Assembly: GCA_028456385.1 (NCBI GenBank)
Contig: JALNQF010000049.1
Coordinates: forward strand, 1-64,000
Reading direction: 5' to 3'
DNA length: 64,000 nt
Source: Ophiosphaerella korrae
Lineage: Eukaryota; Ascomycota; Dothideomycetes; Pleosporales; Phaeosphaeriaceae
Below the pieces are notes generated by a model. It made no database searches. It was not told the origin of the DNA and saw nothing but the letters and a program-made list of their open reading frames with translations. Position 1 is the first letter of the stretch. Every line of letters begins with the position of its first letter. This document shows, piece by piece, positions 28,759-40,826 of this stretch. The position numbers were made by a program, and so were the translations under genes.

Positions 28759-31700
28759 ATGGCCTCGCCCACCCCCATCCCCCCCGCGCCTCCACCGCCG
28801 CCGCCCAGGCAGCAGAAGCAGCGCTCCTACTTTGAGCGCTTCGTCGCCCAGCCGCTGACCACCGCCTATGCCTCGCGGCCCTCCAGCGTCTCGACGAGCC
28901 GCCTCGAGGGTGGGCCGCCGAACCCGCTGGTCCCCAAGCTGCCCGGGTACGTTGGCCGCTGCCACTGCTGCTTCCTTGTTCTGCCATTGGCACGTCCTGA
29001 CCATCTGCCCATGCCAGCGCCCGCACAGGCTACTCGCACGATGCCAGCCACAAGACAGGGCTCGACATCTCTGCCCTCGACATCAACCGCGAGCGCACCC
29101 ACGCCGTCCTCGCCGGCAAGGAGATCCTCAAGACGGTTCGTGTCCAGGATGCCAAGATTGTCGACGAGACCAACCTCCGAGCCGCTGTGCTCAACTATGC
29201 TGATTCCCATGCCCGCCAGCGTGAAGGCCTCGGCATTCACGACGTCAAGTGGTCCCATGGCCAGTTCGCCTCGCACCTTGCAACCGCCGCTGCCAACGGC
29301 AAAGTCATCCTCTACGACTTGAACCGCGCAAGCGTCGAGCTTGCGCGCCTGCACGAGCACAACCGTCAAGTTCACAAGCTTGCCTTTAACCCCCACCAGG
29401 GCTACCTACTCCTATCTGCCAGTCAAGACGGCACCGTTCGCCTGTGGGACCTGCGAGACATGCGCAGAGACGTCACCACTTGCCGCAGCCGAGATAAGTA
29501 TGCTGGTATCAACGGCGGTATCCGCGATGTCCAGTGGTCTCCTACAGATGCTGTAGAGTTTGCCTTTGGCACTGACAATGGCAACCTTCAGCGATGGGAT
29601 TTCCGATACAACAAGAGCCCAAAGCAAAAAATCACTGCTCACGATCAACGCATCTGCACCTCGATCGACTGGCATCCGGACGGCAAACATATGCTTAGTA
29701 CCGGCGTTGATCGCACTGTCAAGGTCTGGGACTTTTCTGTCGATGGTCGCAGGCAGAAGCCTGCCTGGACCCTGAACACCCCTTTCCCTGTATACAAGGC
29801 GCGATGGAGGCCACCCTACTGGTCCGACAACCACCAAGAGCGAGGCGCTTATCAATGTACTCAGTTGGCAACCTACTATGATCGTGAACATTCGGTCATT
29901 CATCTCTGGGACTTTCGCCGCCCTCATTTGCCTCTTCGCGAAGTCAACAAATTTGCTAGCGCACCATCTGACATGCTCTGGCACTCACGTGACACCTTGT
30001 GGACAGTGGGCAAGGAAGGCGTCTTTCAGCAAAACGATGTCCACCACGCTCCAAAGACTGTGGATCGACGCAACCTGCAGGCACTTGCAGTATCGCCAAC
30101 CGGTGAAGTGGGTGGCGTTGCCCAGAAGAGACCGCGCATGCGGCGCTCTGCTAGTCTAGCGTATACCGACGATGCGTTTCCCGGCGATCCACATGATAGA
30201 CGCAGTAGCCCGGAAAAGGGTAGCATGCGGAGCTCTGCAGATGATAGTCTAGACGACAACTTCTTGACCTCCACCAAGCGCCATAGCCGTGCTATAAGCA
30301 GTAGATCGGCGAGATCCTTTGGCAGCACACCACCACCACCATCTGAAACAGCTCCAAAAGTCATGTTCCTTACTGATTCAATGACGCCCCGGACTGAGCC
30401 CTCGAAGCCTAACCAGCTTGCCTTCCGCGGTATGCTGCCCGGAGTTGGCAATGTTCAAATCTTCGCTTATTTGGCGCAAAAGTACAAGGCTATACCACTT
30501 TCAGATCCTGTAGATTTGCCTGCATTCCTGGAATTGCAACATGTCTTTGAACAAAATGCCGACTACGCTGAGCGAGCCTCTTTGTACCGCCTCTCACAGA
30601 CTTGGAAAGTCATTGGTGCATCCATTACTGCTGTTACAAGACGGAGGGCAGAATTGCACAGAAAACATAGAAAATTACAATGCAAGTCACTCATATCAAA
30701 CCAACCTGATTCGGCCTCCAAGAATCCCTCTGAACATCTTGTATTCCACGACAAACGAAAAACATTAGCACCAAATCCTACAGTACGTGCTGTCCTCGCC
30801 ACGCTTGATAAACCGAGTGGTGTTCTGCCCCCCTCAGTTGTAGAGAGCACATCTAATCTTGCCACCCCTCTTGCTCGACCACTTTCAGTCTTTGATTCAG
30901 AAATCGCCGACCGAAAGGGACCAGTGATACCTGATATAGATCCGGAAGATGATATAATTACTCTACCACCTGCTATCACTGGGCCACAGAACAACGCCAA
31001 TGAATACAACAAGACGCTTGCTCCTTCACAGTTTGCCTTTAGCGGACCACAGTGGTATCAGTCTGCAGATGGTTTTGATGAGCGTCGCGCCCTTGTTGGA
31101 AGCTACCGGGCCTCACCTCGTATACCACTTAGCTTGAGGCCAAGCAGTGTACTAAAAACGAGCATCGAAGTCCCACCGCCACTAGGACGTCACGACTCTG
31201 GGGAAAGTTTTACCATGTTCTCCGCATCGACCGATTCGCAAAAAGGCCACTCCATGCCAAGCTCGTTTGCCAGCGGGTGTTCAAAGCCGCAAAGTGTCGA
31301 ATCTTCATTGAACAAGTGGCACATGGAAACACAGCATGCGAGCTTTGGGCATGAAAAGCACATGCCTAGTATGGATCAGCAAGATGACCTGGAAAACACG
31401 GTTCAAATATCGCCAACTACTGTACCTACAAGCCAAAAGCCAGCAAATGAACGAGCCCGACAAGGGTATGGCCGTGACAATGCAAGTGGCCTTTTAGAGG
31501 TTGGCAGTGGAGAAAGGGCGGTTCAAGAGATGGAACACCTACGGCGGAATAACCAGCTGCTTCGTCATGACAGCTCTGAATCAGAAGCATACGCCAGCAG
31601 CAGAGGCGACAGCTTTTCGTCCTGGGAATACAACACCGAGATGGAAGCAAGCGGTACAATAGTCCCCGATATCTCCGAAGACATGAAACCGCCACATGGC

Positions 31701-32912
31701 TTTAGGCTTTCCACATCTCTACCTTATGGAACGGAGAGTGCACCTCCGGTACTTGATTCATCAAACGAGGATGCGTTGTTGCTCTCTGATTACCAGGCTA
31801 TGCATGTCGATGCCGAAGCAGGGTCAGCATATTCCGTCATTGGCCTTCTCAACAATCTCCTCACATTCCATACAAGTGCACAGCCAGACGCGCAGTTCTC
31901 CTCGGTGCTGTTACTACTTTTGGCGCCGTTACTGCCGCAGACGCATAGTCCTTCGGCAACCACCAGCATCATCGACGTGGAAGAAGTGCTCACAACATTC
32001 TCGGATACCTTTCTCTCTCTTGGTTTAACTTCTACTCAAGCACAAGCAGTGCTTTCAACGCAGCTGAGCCAATTAATAGCAACTGGCATCAATCCCTACC
32101 AAGCAGAATCTATCCTCAACACGTATCATGCTCAACTACACAGTCTTTCCCTTTTCAATTCGGCAGCCTCGCTTCGCCGATTAGCCTATCCTGCCTATCC
32201 CGCCGTATACGAGCAAGCATTAAAGGATACTCAGCTTGGGCTGGTATGCCTTAGCTGCAAATCGCCCATTAACAATCCCAAGGATAAGATGCGTTGCGAG
32301 TCATGCAAGCGAGCACAGGCACCATGTCCTATTTGTTGGGGGAAATACCCAGCCTTTGAACCAGTCACGACAAAGAAGAAAACTAATAAGCACAAAGCTC
32401 GCCGCACTAGCTTCGATAGAGAACACCGGAGAAAGCGGTCGTCTCTCATGCCTAATCAGTCTGTTCATCTAAATTTCTCCAACGATGGTCCATCTCCAAG
32501 CGAACCGAAGAATTGGTCACCACACAAGGCCACGCTTTGGACGTGGTGTTCGTTGTGTGGACACGGTGGGCATACAAATTGTCTATCGGCTTGGTTTGCC
32601 GATCCGTTGCTCTCGGATGGAGCATGTGCTACTGAAGGCTGCCTCTGTGATTGCATTCGGGGTAAGCAACGCGACGAAAAAATTCAAGAAGCACTTCGCA
32701 TCCGAGCAGCAACAGAGCGTTTGAAACCTGTGCGCAAGGGTGATGATTGGAAAGTCCATGAAAGTCGTGCCGTGTCCGCAGTCCGGGGCGCACTCGGTGA
32801 CGATTCTTCTCCGCAGACTCTACCCCTGACTGGACCTCCAACACGCAAGGATGACTGGAAAAAGGTGAGGGTTGTGGCCCCAGAATCGGATCCTCGAGCT
32901 TCCATCTCATGA
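28759..32912 (+). CDS. RTC1: RTC1/WDR24, SEACAT (GATOR2) WD40-RING subunit
   Basis: Exons 28759-28946 and 29018-32912 give 1360 residues. The intron is GTACGT...GCCAG (71 bases, phase 2). A nearer acceptor at 29028 would throw the reading frame, so 29017 was chosen. After a Pro-rich N-terminus, WD40 repeats run from about residue 90 to 400, with unit ends such as VRLWDLRD, VKVWDFS and IHLWDFRR. A long disordered Ser-rich region follows, then a C-terminal zinc domain with cysteine pairs from about residue 1138 (VCLSCKSP, MRCESC, CPICWG) and a RING-like part (WTWCSLCGHGGHTNCL, CATEGCLCDC). This order is that of yeast Rtc1 and animal WDR24, members of the vacuolar complex that controls TORC1 in response to amino acids. 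Confidence 0.92.
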
Positions 32913-33854
32913 ATTCTCTCGGCCCGTTCCCTGCGGCACCTTTGAAACTACCGAAATGATAGCTGCGCTATAGCATTCCAGAAATAAAGAAGTTTGCTCG
33001 CCTTCCTCTATCTCTGACATTGACAAGCATCCACCTGTCAAATCATGTAATTGTGTCCATGTCGTTACGGTGTTAGCGGTGCGGAGCTGCCCGCAACCGT
33101 GCATAATCACACCGCTTGTGCGCGTGCCAGGGTGCATGATTATAGACGCCGCTGCCCGCTTCCCCGGATGTGGAACGCTGACTGGAGCCTTTGTGGGTCG
33201 GCCACGTTGTGATGGTATGCATGACCGCTTGTCTGCCATATGTTGCACAGCTTCGTTGACATATGTTCTGACGGGGTTATAAAGATAGTGGTGCAAAATA
33301 TCGATAACGGGCTATGCTAAACTCGCACCACCCATCATGTGTATTGAAACAAAGTACGCTTAGTGAAAACGTGAATTATACCCCATTTTTATTTTTTTTT
33401 AGTCCGCCGGTAAAACGGAAGCCACACAAACTTTCTGCTTAACACGGTACTTTTTGCCGACTCCATATACCAATAGATATTGTGGTGCAACTAGTTGACT
33501 TCAACCGATGGAAACTTTCGCGCGGCCCGATTGTTAGGGCTACAGGACTCGAGTTGCACCATCAATCGCTTGAAAGCCCGACACACTTTGCAAACAAAAC
33601 TTAGATGTGCGTTCCCATTTCATCCCTGTTCCAGCAAAGACCAAGTACATATCTACTTGCATGCAGAATTAGTAGAATGCCTTTACCCTCAACCGACTTG
33701 GTCCTGCAACGGCAACTTCTCCATCCGAGCGGGGATACAGACAACTCAATCCTCTACACTATTTATATCCAACGATCACAATCCACTCACCACACACCAC
33801 CACACAATAGATTATGTATTACCACCAGTTGCTCTGTTTCTTCCAAAGCAAGCC
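32913..33854. other. Intergenic, promoter-like at its right end
   Basis: The left part is the RTC1 3' region; frames at 32907-33296 look like shadows. From about 33770 there is TTTATAT followed by a CA-rich leader (CACTCACCACACACC), the usual look of an expressed fungal 5' UTR, leading to the small gene at 33855. Confidence 0.4.
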
Positions 33855-34084
33855 ATGTGTCCGATCGGTGTGAAATGTGCACGTAGCCATAGCGGTCCGC
33901 TGGACGCGCGCTGCCCACGGTAAGCTTACCCCTCGATTCCCTTGATTCCATTCTTCTCGCACAATGTTGGGAACGCCTTTTATCGATGCATTTATATTCT
34001 ACCAGGATTGAATTTGTATATTATGCCAGCGTTGGAATGCCGGCTGGAAGACGGCAGTTCGAGGACTACCTGTTGGAGGTTTGA
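33855..34084 (+). CDS. Candidate small spliced gene, 47 residues
   Basis: Exons 33855-33919 and 34006-34084 are joined by a well-formed intron (GTAAGC...ACCAG, 86 bases, phase 2). The product begins MCPIGVKCARSHSGPLDARC and ends in EDYLLEV. Three cysteines lie in the first 20 residues; there is no signal peptide. It is preceded by a TATA-like TTTATAT and a CA-rich leader about 80 bases before the ATG. I do not recognise the family. Evidence is positional and structural only (promoter, leader, good donor and acceptor, frame kept), so it could still be chance or a noncoding transcript. Confidence 0.4.
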
Positions 34085-35122
34085 AACTAAGTCATAGACA
34101 TTGATGTTTAATGGATGCCCTTTGTTGGAAGTAGCGTGTGGACGGTGTGCGGAATGCAATACAAGAGAAAGCGTATTGAGAGGTACTTTATCACTCCACA
34201 TGAGTTAAGCCCAGCAAACGTTGAGAGTTAACTTAGAATTGTTGCGCCACGCCTCACCCATTTGCTGGGCCCACATATCCTAGACGGTTCTTGGGCCATA
34301 CTAATTGTACCATTTGAAACCAGAGACACGTCACGAGTCGTACTCACATTGGGCTTCCCGATACAAGCCCCAAATTGACGTAGAATAGGCTTATGTCGGG
34401 CGTTTTCGTCGCGTGTTGCACAGCAGGATCTGTTTCAAGGATCTGTATATGTAAAAGCGTGTTTTGGCGAGGCATGGGTGGGTCTATCGAGGTGCTGAGA
34501 TGATGACGTAGCTATCGAAAGATGCCTTAGGTAGCAACACATTTGTGCGTGTGTTGCCGTGTGCCACAATACACTTTGGTTGGATGATTTGCTCATCGTA
34601 CTGCTGTCAGTGCAGATTGTACACCTAGAGGTCTTAGCATGCATGGCAAGGCAATTAGCCAAGATCGGTATATGGGCTATGAGTGGTATCAGCGTCACAG
34701 CTAGAGCTGATTATACCGTACGTGTCAATTTTTCTTCGATTGGCGGTTGATGAGTATTCTACATGGTCAGTAGTTAGTACTTGGCGCGATGGGTTGAAGT
34801 GACGGCAGAACCATGTTGGCATATTCTATTCACGCGACAGTGGTGGTGATTTGTGATGAGCGCGTTCGTGGGTACTTGGGGCTCTCTAAAGTACAGGAAT
34901 CTCGTAAAATTGATCGTAGAGTAGCTCAATCCGTCTCCATACTTGATGACGCTGTGGCAGTCATAAGGCATGAAGTAAAGCCCTTGGTCGCCATGAAATG
35001 CATGTCTGTCCCTGTGCAAGGATGCTCATAATCCGTTTACCTGATTCAATCAGCCTACATCCTCGATACCCCGAATAGGAAGCTCTTGGATTTGGCATAC
35101 CTCAACTCCGTACTGCAACCTT
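34085..35122. other. Intergenic, nothing firm
   Basis: Between the small gene and the stop of RPS21. A 72-codon ATG frame (34813-35031) and an opposing minus frame (34774-35019) occupy the same bases, and neither shows family features. Confidence 0.4.
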
Positions 35123-35556
35123 TTACCGAGATGCGCTCCAGACGCTTTTGAGGAAGCCGTCCTTCTGTGTGAGCCTGTTCAAGCTGTCGTCGCTCTCGCC
35201 CATGGCGCGTACGAAGCCAGAGAGTGCATAGACCTGGTTTTCACCCGTGTAGCGGCCGTTCTCATCAACCTTGCCAACGCTCAGTTGGACTGAAGCATGA
35301 TCCTTAGCCTTGATAATGCGCCCGGTCGCCGACTTTGAGAAATTAGCATCGCCTTTCAATGGTCAATCGCGGGTTCTCGACGGTACTCACACATTTGCGA
35401 GGTACGTAAACTAATAAACGTGTTAGCCCGAATAGCCCAGGAAGATTGCGGTTTGTGAGTATGAGTGGGTGCGAGTTGCAGTTGGCGTTGCACCCATAGG
35501 CGCACGTAAAAAGGATGGCACTTACGATCGACGAGCTCTCCGCGTTCGTTCTCCAT
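35123..35556 (-). CDS. RPS21: 40S ribosomal protein S21 (eS21)
   Basis: Three exons, 35556-35526 (31 nt), 35410-35391 (20 nt) and 35332-35123, encode 86 residues, close to the 87 of yeast. Introns are GTAAGT...TTAG and GTGAGT...CAAAG (58 bases). The spliced product begins [20 protein letters not shown] and continues [11 protein letters not shown], then [20 protein letters not shown], ending VWSASR, all diagnostic. eS21 is a small-subunit protein needed for 18S rRNA maturation. The tiny second exon (KYVPRKC-type segment) is easily missed, so automatic calls may break this gene. A GTC/GAC trinucleotide repeat lies about 60-85 bases upstream. Confidence 0.96.
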
Positions 35557-36217
35557 TATGGGTAATATGTAAGTAGAAGGGCGGGTTTTACTGAAGATTG
35601 GCTGCAGGGTTTGGTAGTCGTCGTCGTCGTCGTCGTCGTCAACAATTGTGATATCGTGGGATTTGGGTTCGAAATTCGCTTACGTTTGCGCTAGATCAAG
35701 GTTGGTTTGGTGGCTTGGCGGATAAAACCGTGGAGCACAGCATCTTCTTGCTCACAGACTCGAAAATGAAATGAACTGGGAGTTGGGAGCATTGTCACAG
35801 CGGTGCAATAGTATATTCGTTTGTAAACGTTTTGAGCAGTACTGTCCTTATTGCAGCTTGGATCAAACCTCTCAAGAATGCTGACAAGCAAATCTATTAT
35901 ACAAGGCAATAGTCTTCAGTACAATATTGCACGCAAGAATCAAAAGAACATGCTTTGTCACTTGTTAGTATTACATATCAAGTCGCAACATAATCTAATC
36001 AGCTCCATCGGAGCCTATGTTCTGCTCTAATAGACACATCAACATGATGACATTTACGCGTCAGCTTTCCTCAGCCCTACTTCATATAATATGTGGGACA
36101 CTCGGCCTGAACATGGGCTCAGCTAAATTTCTAGTCCTGTGTATTACTCAGTCACTCTTTTATTCCTCACAAATCGAGTTGATATTGCAACACATCAGCC
36201 CTTCTCCCTCTTGCGAA
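35557..36217. other. Intergenic with trinucleotide repeat
   Basis: Promoter of RPS21. It holds eight perfect GTC units at 35617-35640. The minus frame at 35691-35909 has no features. The right end leads into the decayed GFA gene. Confidence 0.5.
35617..35640 (+). repeat. (GTC)8 microsatellite
   Basis: Eight perfect GTC units; on the RPS21 strand GAC repeats, about 60 bases before the ATG, so probably in the promoter or leader. Confidence 0.9.
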
Positions 36218-36728
36218 ATGACTTCTCCAGCTGCAGCCTTCACTAATAACCCAAACGCCCACCCGACCACCTCCTTTCCACAAATTATGTCAGCATCTGC
36301 CTATGCGGGAGAATTCATGTTACTATCCACGACACAGAGCTCTTCACCAAACCACGTGGCCACCTGTGTCGCTGTACCAAGTGCCGTAAAGTGGCAGGCT
36401 CTTACATTGCTTCTGCCCTTGCTATCAAAGAAAAGAAAGTCCAAATCGATAACGAAAGGGGTGCATTGAAAATATATAAGGATTATGCGACAGCGAGCGG
36501 AATGTGCTTAGTACTACGTTTTTGTGGGAGTGTGAGAAGTCTATATCTCTGCCCTACGGTGATACGTAGTCGATTGTATATTGCAAACGGGTAATGCTAA
36601 TAACTCTGAGTCCTATCATGAGTGTAGCAGAAGTATATCCAGAGCTGGTTGTATTGAGGATGGGCACATTTCCGCGTATACTACAACCCGAATGTGAGGA
36701 TTTTGCGCTCCACCGACATGAATGGTAA
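36218..36728 (+). pseudogene. Decayed GFA/CENP-V domain protein
   Basis: Read in pieces, the plus strand gives a GFA domain: ICLCGR (36295-), then a HLCRCTKCRKVAGSYIAS segment with zinc-binding cysteines, KIYKDYATASG, RFCGS, and after a gap VVLRMGTFPRILQPE and FALHRHEW before TAA at 36726-36728. The ATG at 36218 is in another frame from ICLCGR; a single missing base near 36293 (ATGTCAG-CATC) would join them. The second zinc knuckle, normally CGxCGSP, is broken after RFCGS. The GTGAG there could be an intron donor, but no acceptor restores frame. GFA proteins act on glutathione-linked aldehydes or are uncharacterised. Probably non-functional; sequencing errors could mimic this. Confidence 0.65.
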
Positions 36729-37067
36729 TGGTGACATAGTGGGCTCACACAATTTAAGATTGCAAGAGGAGGGAAGCAAATGGAGTAGTAGACTTTCTAT
36801 TATGAGCGCTTGATTGCAGCCATGAATATATAATCATCGCAATTAGTGTAATCACTTCTAGTTCCTCAAGCATCGTTTTACTCAGAAGTCTCAGCGTTGT
36901 AGAGCTGGAAGATAGTTTCAAGTTGAGAGCGCAGTTCAAACCTCAAAGCCAAAGCCTTGCTGTCGAATCGTTGATGATATCCACGATAGTATTCAGTATT
37001 ATCCCTGCTGAGGATCCGTGATTCACCTCTTTCTTGCCAAGTCATACATTGTAAACCCTTTCACCAT

Positions 37068-38547
37068 CTACCACTCAGGTCTAGCTCCTTTTAGCACCAA
37101 CCAGCCCTGTGGGTCATGGGGTAGCAAGCAAGGAGCCCCGCGGCATTCTCCAAGCTTCTGCTTTAATGAGCACCTCCAGCGAGCACACTTGACATCGCGT
37201 ATAGTACAACTCTGACAACGGGTATTACTATCGCAAGGAACATTATTGGCGTAACACTCAGAGCATGAGATGACCTTGTTAGGCAGCTTGGTGTATAAGC
37301 TCGGCATGACCAAATGTGCACCACCGCGGAGATACTCGCCATGAGATGTTGCAGTATTCAGTCGAGTTTGTGCTAGCCTCAGCTGTTGCTCCGTTTCTTT
37401 GAGCTGGATGCGGAGGCGGTTGCACTGACTGTTCTTCTCGCGTAAGCTCTCGGTGAGATCATCAGTATTCTCCTTGATAACTCTTCTCAGATGCTCGACT
37501 TCTTCCTGGAGAGTGTCTGCTCGCATTTGCTCTTCGAGATTTTTGTAACGGAAATCATTGACCAAATCATTAGCTGCATATTGCGCCCGGGACACATGAT
37601 CTTCTTCCCTAGCAAGAGCATTATCACGCTCAAGTGTGAGAAGCATCACTCTTTTCTCAAGTGCACGAACAGTTTCAGCTTGTGTTTCGAGCTCCTGCGC
37701 GTGAGGCACATGATTCTCCCTAATCATCTCCTTTTCTGCTTTTGAAGATTCATTTCTCCAATCGTCATTGTTGAATTGCTGCTGCCTGATCCTAGCTTCT
37801 TGTAGAGCAGGTCTCTGATTGGTTGAATTGCTCTCCTGCTTTTCCAGGCTTCTTTTGCCTCCAAATAACACGTTTGGGTCATTGCCCATAGCACCAAACT
37901 TGGTTTTGATAGATTCAGCTCTTGAGACTGGTGTTCCGTTATATGCCGAAAATGCAAGATGGTCGCATACTGAAATGGTTGGATTAAGTTCATCTAGTCT
38001 CAAGGTGTCGACCTGTCCAATAGGACGCGATGAAAAGAAGTCAGGAAGTAGAAGTGTTGCAGATGTTTTTTTTTGATTCTCTTTTTCGTCTTTGGCACTA
38101 TCGTTGGGACCACTTTTGTTCATCTCATTCGCGTGAAGAATGACGGGATATGGTGCGGTCTCATGTTCAAGGAGGATACCCGTAATCGATACGGGACTGG
38201 CAGACGGCTTAGGTGCCGGCAAATCGATGGCATTATATCTTGGAGCCTTTTCGCTTGCTGAAAGAGCCTCTAACTTGCTTTAACGCTCCGTTTTTAGAAT
38301 GTTTAGAGTTCTGATACCCACTATTGCTGCTAGTAGCCATTGCCGGACATGTTGTAGGCAAAAGGTTTTGCTTGTAAGGTTTCTTTGCTTTCATGAGGCC
38401 AGTAAGATCTGAGAAGCTGTCGCGCAAAGTACTCTTGTGGGCGTTTGGAGCAGCCATGTGGGCAGATGAGAGATTTTGCGTGTCTAATGCGTGGTAAGTT
38501 AGAGCTGATTCTACGATGTATGGCTTAGTGATATTACCTCTAGTCAT
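37068..38547 (-). CDS. Coiled-coil protein with C-terminal Zn2Cys6-pattern cluster
   Basis: The main exon is about 38277-37068; a first exon ends at 38318 before a short intron (GTATCA...TTAAAG, 40 bases, tentative). The start is either ATG 38547, possibly with a further intron, or ATG 38457. Residues in the middle form a long Glu/Lys/Arg-rich coiled coil (ALEKRVMLLTLERDNALARE; LQEEVEHLRRVIKEN; RLRIQLKETEQQLRLAQTRL). Near the C-terminus CSECYANNVPC, then CQSCTIRDVKC, has the spacing C-x2-C-x6-C-x5-C-x2-C-x6-C of Gal4-type zinc clusters, followed by ARWRC. In normal Zn2Cys6 factors the cluster comes first and the coil second; here the order is reversed. Function unknown; a DNA- or protein-binding role is inference. 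Confidence 0.6.
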
Positions 38548-40826
38548 TATGCATAACGACGCTCAGGATGTAAGTACAACTGCCTGAAGACGACTTTCGA
38601 GAGGCAAGTGGAGTATGGCGCGGAGGAGGGGCGGTATGGTAAACAAGCGGCTGGGGTGCCAAGCTTTTAGCCAAACCCCATTATAAGAGCAATGACGAAA
38701 GGGAGCAGAGAAGGAAAGAGCTGGGTTTGCTAGGCAGGATACAATAATTAGTTAATATGATTTTTATAAAGCCTTAAAGTCAAGTACCTAATGATACTAT
38801 AACACGAGCAACAGGGAACTCTTGTTACTATACTTTGAAGTTAACAAAATTACATAGTATATCGAGGTAATTTCCAATAACAAAGTAACTCTTGACATCT
38901 TGTCTTGAAGAAACCTTACGTAGATAGCTCTTAACCTTCATTTTTTCTAGCAAACATAGCTAGGTAACCACAACCGCTCGTACAAACCTAAAATGAGATA
39001 ACAATATCGATTGAGCATGCTCTAGCAACGAGTCCAATACACTGGCTAAGCAGACTTGCGCCGTACCTAGACCAACAGTGTTTTAGACGGCACGCAGTAC
39101 AGACTTGATATAGCTAGAGTATTTATTCATCATACTAGACGACTAAATGGGAGCGTCGAGATAATAAGGTTTGCGATTGAACCAATGTAAGATGACAGCT
39201 TTACTCCACTATACCTGATAATCTACGAAAAGGCGGAAAATAATCAACAGCAGTTAATCATCTGGAGTAAAGCAGCACATATATGTAGCAGCTAGTTTGA
39301 AGCCTTTCAACCATGCACTTCTAATATGCCACCAATAACCCAGGTATATAGGGAAGCATGTGCCTAGGTAGGACTCTATAATCATATACCTTAGGAGATG
39401 CCATACCTGCCTAGATAAAGAGGTGCACTACTTTAATATTCCAGTCAGGATTGACCAGCATGCCGCACGCAAAGTTACCAAGACTCAACAAAGTTGGGTA
39501 ACAATAAACCTAAGTATCCACAGGTATTTACGGGGAAGGGACGAAATAGAGATACTAATTTATCGAATAAACAGGCCCTAGGATGCTATCAGAACATTCC
39601 AGAAGTATAGGCCTAATCGACGCTTGAGCATCGTCATGAGTAGAAGCGTCCGAAACAGTAAACCATAGAGCTGCTGCAGCAAATTCATTAATACGCTAAG
39701 GATCTATAGTTATTCTTTGAACAGGAAAGAGAAAATAGCAAACGTACAACATCATACCCGCACTGGGGTCTTGTCAAAAGTGCTTGAAAGTTGCAGTGGT
39801 TAGGGTCATGTTAGCCTGGGTCAAAGTCCTTTCCTAGACTCTGTGATAGTTGAATCTTGATATCGCTCTTATTGGTCGTACCCATTGTGGTCTAGTAGGA
39901 TACACACGTGATCGGGGGGAGTTAGGTAAGCTTGAGACTCTGTAGGGGGCCCCGAGAGAGATCGGATGGGGCAGGTAGGCACCAACATCAACTCGTCATT
40001 TAGCTCTTAACCCGATATATCTCATCCGTCTCACCGATTGGGAGTCAGCACCTGCGTCCTACTACGTGCATCCTAGTATGCCATCCGTGAATCAGTGAAA
40101 CCTTGGAAGACTTGTTAGGCACTGAACGCCTGCTTTTCCATAACCCTCTCTTTGGCGGCATCAAGAGGTAGCTTGTGACCGAATACCTTCTTCTTATTAC
40201 CATGCTACGCATGCTTGTAAGCTCCGTCAATCATAGAATCATTTGCTACCTACCACTGTGCCATCGTTGACGCCAACGCCAAGTATTTTTCGAGCTAAAT
40301 CCTTCCATTTCGTCTATTTATTACATGTCTAATTAATAACTTCGTAATCATGCGTGGTATTTCGTCGTCTCCAGGACACTGCACTTCCAAAGCCACCTGA
40401 GGAAGCTCAGGACCTGACCTGGACTATCTGATATGCTTTTTATCACTGAGCTCCATATTGCCCCTCCGTCTACGGGCCGTTCTAGATGTGGCTTCGATTA
40501 GTTTCGTCAGTTCGGTATTTAGCAAAAGTGTCGGAAATAGGTATGCGAATGCATGCTTATATGGCGCTAGAAGGTAGATATGCGTCATTCTCAACACGCG
40601 CTAACTCCCGAATCTCCGACAACTCAGAACCGGAGGTATAGCTATCTCTCGTCCGGACCTTGTAGCTCTTTTACAATTACCAAGATATGAGACCATATTT
40701 ATGTATAAAGGCGATGGGGTATCAATCAAAAAGAACGCCAGATGACCTTAGTCTTGTTGCTTATTCAATTTTGCAGAAAAAAGTCATAATTGTGCCTAAC
40801 TCCATCGAGCGAATTTTTTAATAGAG
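38548..40826. other. Gene-free, partly AT-rich stretch with decayed coding traces
   Basis: About 2.3 kb without a supported gene. It contains CCTAGGTA-type motifs (39363-39370) and AT-rich blocks. On the minus strand around 40045-40230 one frame reads VFGHKLPLDAAKERVMEKQA, then FQGFTDSRMAY with stops between, which looks like the ghost of a coding sequence of unknown family. Confidence 0.4.

Noticed and set aside
22263..31000. Secondary-metabolite cluster around the LaeA-like methyltransferase
   Set aside because: Neighbours are a proteasome subunit, an HMT1-type transporter and RTC1; no synthase, P450 or pathway regulator is adjacent.
34774..35031. Opposed ORFs of 72 and 81 codons
   Set aside because: Overlap on both strands with no domain, leader or intron signals.
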